This document shows positions 13,481 through 17,100 of a DNA stretch of 17,100 nt, piece after piece (within the stretch, counting starts at the first letter, position 1; every line of letters begins with the position of its first letter). Source of the DNA: an uncultured Collinsella sp. Lineage in GTDB: Bacteria > Actinomycetota > Coriobacteriia > Coriobacteriales > Coriobacteriaceae. A program made the translations under genes and the position numbers. The stretch is taken from positions 1-17,100 of the forward strand of contig CAUGTZ010000033.1 in assembly GCA_959602645.1 (NCBI GenBank), written 5' to 3'. Under the pieces are notes generated by a model. That model saw nothing but the letters and a program-made list of their open reading frames with translations, did no database searches and was not told the DNA's origin.

Positions 13481-14419
13481 ATGACCCTCCAACAGCTTCG
13501 TTTTCTTATCGCCGTGGCGGAGTCTGGCTCAATTAACGCCGCAGCTCAACGCCTCTATACCGCGCAGTCCAATATCTCCAACGCCGTCAAAAGCCTAGAG
13601 CAGGAGCTCCATCTAGAGATCTTCACGCGCTCCAGCCGCGGCGTCACGCTCACCAACGACGGCACCGAGCTTTTGGGCTATGCGCGCCAGGTCGTAGAGC
13701 AGGCCGACATGCTCGAGGCACGCTACGAGGACGGCGGCACACCCCAGGCGCGCCTTGCCATCTCGGCCCAGCACTACGCTTTTTCGGTCGAGGCCTTTAT
13801 CAACGTCGTCGAGCGCTGCCGCGACAGCAAGTTCGAGTTCATCATGCGCGAGACCACCACGTCGCAGATCATCGACGACGTCCGCGCATTTCGCAGCGAC
13901 ATCGGCATTCTGTATCTGGATGACTTTAATGCCCGCGTCCTGCAGAAGGCCTTTACCGACGCCCGCGCGAGCTTCCATCCCCTCTTCGACGCAACGGTCC
14001 ACGTCTTCGTAAGCGAGCGCCACCCGCTCGCACGTCGTCCCCAGCTATCGCTTGCCGACCTCACGCCCTACACGCGCTACAGCTTTGAACAGGGAACCTC
14101 AAATTCCTTCTATTACGCCGAGGAACCGTTTAGCTATATCCCCTGCGATCGAAACATTCGCATCTCGGACCGCGGAACGCTCACCAACCTACTCATCACG
14201 TCGAACGGCTACACCTTATCGACCGGCGTCCTCTCCAATGAAATGCAATGGGGCATGGCATCGATCCCGCTGGCAGATGCCCCGACGATGTATGTGGGCT
14301 ATATCATGCACGACGAGCGCAAGCCCTCTCCCCTCTTGCAGCAATACCTCAACGAACTCGACCGCATCATCCAAGAAAACCAGCCATCTGGAGACGGGAT
14401 AGATATCATAGATTGCTAG
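13481..14419 (+). CDS. LysR-family transcriptional regulator
   Basis: A 312-residue regulator. The N-terminal winged helix-turn-helix (about 1-60) shows the typical MTLQQLRFLIAVAESGSINAAAQRL, TAQSNISNAVKSLEQELHLEIFTRSSRG and LTNDG. A linker helix and a two-lobed effector-binding domain (about 90-300) follow. The C-terminal tail, GDGIDIIDC, is slightly longer than usual. AAAGGA lies nine bases before the ATG. It is divergent from metY, the classic LysR arrangement, so it probably controls metY in response to a sulfur-pathway metabolite such as O-acetylserine or O-acetylhomoserine. This is an inference from context; the effector cannot be read from the sequence. Confidence 0.93.
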   Translation: MTLQQLRFLIAVAESGSINAAAQRLYTAQSNISNAVKSLEQELHLEIFTRSSRGVTLTNDGTELLGYARQVVEQADMLEARYEDGGTPQARLAISAQHYAFSVEAFINVVERCRDSKFEFIMRETTTSQIIDDVRAFRSDIGILYLDDFNARVLQKAFTDARASFHPLFDATVHVFVSERHPLARRPQLSLADLTPYTRYSFEQGTSNSFYYAEEPFSYIPCDRNIRISDRGTLTNLLITSNGYTLSTGVLSNEMQWGMASIPLADAPTMYVGYIMHDERKPSPLLQQYLNELDRIIQENQPSGDGIDIIDC

Positions 14420-14482
14420 CCCTCGCCGAACGCGGCGCTACAATGGACACCCACGCGAGAAGCGCCTAACGAAAGGAACCAT

Positions 14483-14968
14483 GTGAAGGTCATTATCTAT
14501 ACCGACGGCTCGGCCCGATCAAATCCGGGACGCGGCGGCTACGGCGCCGTACTCAAATACACCAACCCCGCCGGCAAGACCTTCACCTCCGAGCTTTCGC
14601 GCGGCTACGCTAAGACCACCAACAACCGCATGGAGCTCATGGCCGTCATCGTGGCGCTCGAGGCACTCAACCGCCCCTGCGAGGTCGAGGTCCATTCCGA
14701 CTCGCAATACGTCGTCAACGCCTTTAACAAGCACTGGATCGACGGATGGAAAAAGCGCGGTTGGAAAACAGCCAACAAGCAGCCCGTCAAGAACCGCGAC
14801 CTGTGGGAGCGCCTGCTTGCCGCAAAGAGAAAGCACAAGGTTGAATTCATCTGGGTTAAGGGTCACGCCGGCCACGAGCTCAACGAGCGCTGCGACGAGC
14901 TCGCCACCAAGGCGGCCGACGGAGCCAACCTCGATATCGACGCCGGCTTTAACGAGAGCGACCTGTAA
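14483..14968 (+). CDS. rnhA: Ribonuclease HI
   Basis: A 161-residue enzyme that cuts RNA in RNA-DNA hybrids. The catalytic set is complete: D8 (IYTDGSARSNPGRGGYG), E51 (NNRMELMAVI), D73 (VHSDSQYVVNAF) and D138 (NERCDELA), plus H128 in VKGHAG. The basic handle, NKHWIDGWKKRGWKTANKQPVKN, is present as in the E. coli type. The GTG at 14483 is the start: AAAGGA lies five bases upstream. An ATG two bases earlier is followed at once by TGA and is out of frame, giving the odd string ATGTGA at the start. A possible -10, TACAAT, lies at 14439-14444. Identification is firm. Confidence 0.95.
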   Translation: MKVIIYTDGSARSNPGRGGYGAVLKYTNPAGKTFTSELSRGYAKTTNNRMELMAVIVALEALNRPCEVEVHSDSQYVVNAFNKHWIDGWKKRGWKTANKQPVKNRDLWERLLAAKRKHKVEFIWVKGHAGHELNERCDELATKAADGANLDIDAGFNESDL

Positions 14969-15041
14969 TAGCGTTTTCGCGCAGCTTTATATCCCCACGC
15001 GCTACACTCATCCTGTAGACCAAACAACGCAAGGGGGACGT

Positions 15042-16148
15042 ATGCTGCGCATCGCGACCATCGGCACATCCATGATCACCGACGACTTTATCCAAGTCGT
15101 CAACGCCAACGACCAAGCCGCGTTTGTGGGCACGCTTTCACGCGACGCCAATCGCGGTGCTGCCTTTACCGCCGAGCGCAGTGGCGAGCGAAACTTTACT
15201 TCACTCGATGAGCTCGCGGCAGCCGCCGACGTCGACGCCGTCTATATTGGCAGCCCCAATGCGCTCCACTACGAGCAGGCTCTCGCCTGCATCGCCGGTG
15301 GCAAGCACGTCATCGTCGAAAAGCCCTTCTGCGCCACCGAGGCACAGGCGCTCGAGGTCTTCCGTGCCGCCGAGGCCGCCGGCGTCGTTGCCCTCGAGGC
15401 TATGCGCCCGCTCCACGACCCCGCCTTCCATGCCATCGAGGACGCCCTGGGCGAAATCGCGCCCATTCGCCGCGCCTCGCTGCGCTTTGGTAAGTACTCC
15501 TCGCGCTACAACGAGATTCTCGCAGGACGCGCCACCAATATCTTCGACTGCCACATGGCATCGGGTTCCCTTATGGACATCGGCGTCTATACCGTCGAGC
15601 CCATGGTCGAGATCTTCGGCATGCCCTCCGGCATCACCAGCATGACCACGCTGCTCGACCCTGCCACGCAAAAGCTCACACACGGGCCCATTGACGGCTG
15701 CGGCTCCATCCTTGCCAGTTACGGCGGCGGTCGCATCTCGGTTGAACTCGCGCATTCCAAGATCACGAATGATCTGCTGCCCTCGCAAATCGAAGGCGAG
15801 CGCGGCACCATCCAGATTGATCATCTGTCCACGCCCCGCAACGTACGCATCGATTATCGCGGCGACGTCGTGCGCGGATCGGCGAGCGAGGCGCCGCGCG
15901 AGCAAGGCGACAACGGACGCGCGCTCGACCTTCCCAAGTCAAGCAACACTATGGAATACGAGCTCGCGGACTTTATCACCGCCATCGGCGGCATCGATAA
16001 CGTTAAGGAAGAGATTTGGGAGACCCCGGCGGGACGTCACGAGCTTGGCCACTACCGCGATGTCACGCTCGTCTCGCTGCGTATCATGGATGCCGTGCGC
16101 CAGCAGGCCGGCATCGCCTTCCCCGCAGACTCTGAGAAGCAGGCCTAG
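15042..16148 (+). CDS. Gfo/Idh/MocA family oxidoreductase
   Basis: A 368-residue NAD(P)-dependent oxidoreductase. The N-terminal Rossmann domain has IATIGTSMITDDF, a variant of the GxGxxA loop seen in some family branches. VYIGSPNALHYEQALACIAGGKHVIVEKPFCAT (68-99) carries the family's EKP catalytic lysine (K94). The C-terminal alpha/beta domain includes IFDCHMASGSLMDIGVYTVEP, the family's G-D-G-Y region. Usual substrates are sugars, inositols or related compounds; which one is not readable here. AAGGGGG lies four bases before the ATG. It ends two bases before the acylphosphatase-domain gene, so they form an operon. Family call is firm, substrate unknown. Confidence 0.93.
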   Translation: MLRIATIGTSMITDDFIQVVNANDQAAFVGTLSRDANRGAAFTAERSGERNFTSLDELAAAADVDAVYIGSPNALHYEQALACIAGGKHVIVEKPFCATEAQALEVFRAAEAAGVVALEAMRPLHDPAFHAIEDALGEIAPIRRASLRFGKYSSRYNEILAGRATNIFDCHMASGSLMDIGVYTVEPMVEIFGMPSGITSMTTLLDPATQKLTHGPIDGCGSILASYGGGRISVELAHSKITNDLLPSQIEGERGTIQIDHLSTPRNVRIDYRGDVVRGSASEAPREQGDNGRALDLPKSSNTMEYELADFITAIGGIDNVKEEIWETPAGRHELGHYRDVTLVSLRIMDAVRQQAGIAFPADSEKQA

Positions 16149-16150
16149 CG

Positions 16151-16552
16151 ATGGGCTTTCTTGACAAGTTCTTCTCCGGCGTCAATCGAGAGCCTCAAAA
16201 ACCGTCCGGCGTTGAGCTCGAACTGCGGCGCAGGCTTACGGTGTTAGCAAGCGACACGGCCACTCAAAACGCCCCTCAGCGCTATTTTCTTCGGTGGGAG
16301 GGCCAAGTCCAGGGCGTCGGCTTTCGCTTTACCAACACCAATCTCGCACAGGCACACGCACTCACCGGCTGGGTGCGCAACATGGAAGACGGTTCGGTCG
16401 AAATGGAGGTACAGGGCGCGCCTGCGAATATCCTGTCTCATCTCGAAGCACTCCATGCCTCCTACGAGCGAATGGGCATTCGTTTTCGCCTCGAGGACGC
16501 ACAAGCCCGCGCCACGCTTACCGGCGAAGATGGTTTCGACCCTCACTATTAG
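16151..16552 (+). CDS. Acylphosphatase-domain protein with N-terminal extension
   Basis: A 133-residue protein. Residues about 43-128 form an acylphosphatase domain, with the signature GQVQGVGFRF (51-60) and GWVRNMEDG (73-81). The catalytic pair R59 and N77 is kept and correctly spaced (18 residues). Acylphosphatases hydrolyse carboxyl-phosphate bonds and are usually about 90 residues; here about 42 residues precede the domain, beginning MGFLDKFFSG, a possible amphipathic helix. The ATG lies two bases after the oxidoreductase stop and has no strong ribosome site, so it depends on coupling. Other uses of this fold, such as the HypF N-terminal domain, are unlikely at this size. Confidence 0.88.
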   Translation: MGFLDKFFSGVNREPQKPSGVELELRRRLTVLASDTATQNAPQRYFLRWEGQVQGVGFRFTNTNLAQAHALTGWVRNMEDGSVEMEVQGAPANILSHLEALHASYERMGIRFRLEDAQARATLTGEDGFDPHY

Positions 16553-16613
16553 TATTGTGTGCTAAATACGGTATCATTTACTTACCTACCGTGACGGAAA
16601 AGAGGCGAGGCGC

Positions 16614-16994
16614 ATGGCCGTGCAAAGAAGAAACGCCAAGCAGCGGAAGCTGGTTCTTGATGCCGTGCGCCAAAGCTACAACCATCCCACCGCCGATGAG
16701 ATCTACAACGCCGTGCGCGAGCAGGACGACAAAATCAGCCGCGGCACGGTGTACCGCAACCTCAATCTCTTGGCGGATGCCGGGGAGATCCTCTCCATCA
16801 AGACGCCAGGCGGCAGCCGTTTCGATCGCACCATCGAGCCGCATGCGCATATCATCTGCACCTCGTGCGGCCGCGTCATCGACGTACCGCTCCCCTTCGA
16901 TACCCAACTCGATACCAAGGCATCCGAGCAAATCGGTTGGAACGTCACCTCGCACTACACGATCTTCGAGGGCCTCTGCCCCAACTGCAGGTAG
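16614..16994 (+). CDS. perR: PerR-type peroxide-sensing Fur-family repressor
   Basis: A 126-residue Fur-superfamily regulator. The winged-helix domain includes NHPTADEIYNAV and the recognition helix region ISRGTVYRNLNLL (41-53). The structural zinc site has C82/C85 and C122/C125. The regulatory metal ligands match Bacillus PerR with constant spacing: H24, D71, H77, H79 and D90. The Asp at 90 (CGRVID) is the residue that marks PerR instead of Fur or Zur, which carry Glu there. Such proteins repress peroxide-defence genes and are inactivated by iron-catalysed His oxidation. A possible promoter (TTAGTA-N17-TATCAT, 16549-16577) and an imperfect AT-rich inverted repeat (TAAAT-N8-ATTTA, 16563-16580) upstream could allow autoregulation. 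GAGG lies before the ATG. No target gene is inside the window. Confidence 0.88.
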   Translation: MAVQRRNAKQRKLVLDAVRQSYNHPTADEIYNAVREQDDKISRGTVYRNLNLLADAGEILSIKTPGGSRFDRTIEPHAHIICTSCGRVIDVPLPFDTQLDTKASEQIGWNVTSHYTIFEGLCPNCR

Positions 16995-17022
16995 ATTTTT
17001 GGGACATGCCTTAAAATCTACC
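16990..17022. terminator. Hairpin overlapping the perR stop codon
   Basis: GGTAGATTTT (16990-16999) and AAAATCTACC (17013-17022) are a perfect 10-bp inverted repeat with a 13-base loop; TTT follows. The perR TAG lies in the left arm. It probably ends the perR transcript, although the U-run is short, and could also be a dispersed hairpin repeat. Confidence 0.6.
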
Positions 17023-17045
17023 TTTCCACCGATTGTGGCAAAAAG

Positions 17046-17070
17046 GGGACTGCGGACGATTTCTTGGACC
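17046..17070. repeat. Dispersed intergenic repeat, right copy
   Basis: GGGACTGCGGAC, six variable bases and TTGGACC, matching the reverse complement of 30-54. It is preceded by GGCAAAAAG. The last 100 bases of the window show no gene. Confidence 0.5.
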
Positions 17071-17100
17071 GCTACGCGGCCCTTCCCAGCGCGGCGCGGA

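Overview
The window looks like chromosomal DNA of a high-GC, gut-type Actinomycetota of the class Coriobacteriia, with Collinsella or a near relative the best guess. This is an inference from GC-rich codon use, GAAAGGA/AGGAGG ribosome sites, several GTG/TTG starts, a YolD/Y-family polymerase pair, a DUF3793-flavodoxin pair and small intergenic hairpin repeats. No search was possible, so the taxon is not proven. I see no tRNA, rRNA, CRISPR array, insertion sequence or prophage.

Left part (1-4650). A short degenerate relative of iron-containing alcohol dehydrogenases (minus strand) lies between two copies of a 30-bp repeat. Next is an SOS-type module: a Y-family translesion polymerase and a YolD-like protein overlapping by 8 bp. 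Its consensus promoter is followed at once by two LexA/DinR-like boxes. Convergent to it is a membrane-anchored heavy-metal (HMA) protein with a CsoR-like palindrome upstream. Divergent from that gene runs a DUF3793 gene plus a short-chain flavodoxin. A bidirectional terminator closes both the flavodoxin unit and the facing ABC operon.

Middle (4652-10056, minus strand). A polar amino acid ABC importer is encoded in the order lipoprotein binding protein, permease, ATPase. The permease is unusual in carrying a signal peptide and about 140 residues of predicted extracytoplasmic beta-rich domain before the membrane part. Upstream lie endonuclease IV (nfo) and an aldo/keto reductase with two [4Fe-4S] motifs, separated by a long hairpin.

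10057-11893. This is a patchwork: a 39-codon remnant of a cyclase-family gene, a 66-residue membrane protein, and a secreted coiled-coil protein whose C-terminus resembles a 3D/double-psi barrel domain.

Right part (11894-17100). metY (O-acetylhomoserine sulfhydrylase) is divergent from a LysR regulator, with a long metY leader holding a Cys-containing mini-ORF and a nested hairpin. Then come plus-strand housekeeping genes: RNase HI, a Gfo/Idh/MocA oxidoreductase tightly coupled to an acylphosphatase-domain protein, and a PerR-type Fur regulator with all expected metal ligands, ending in a hairpin.

Themes are DNA repair (SOS polymerase, nfo), redox and metal handling (flavodoxin, HMA protein, PerR, Fe-S reductase) and amino acid/sulfur supply (ABC importer, metY). 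The most novel-looking items are the permease with an extracytoplasmic domain, the double-box SOS polymerase promoter, the degenerate dehydrogenase domain, the DUF3793-flavodoxin-HMA neighbourhood and the metY leader.
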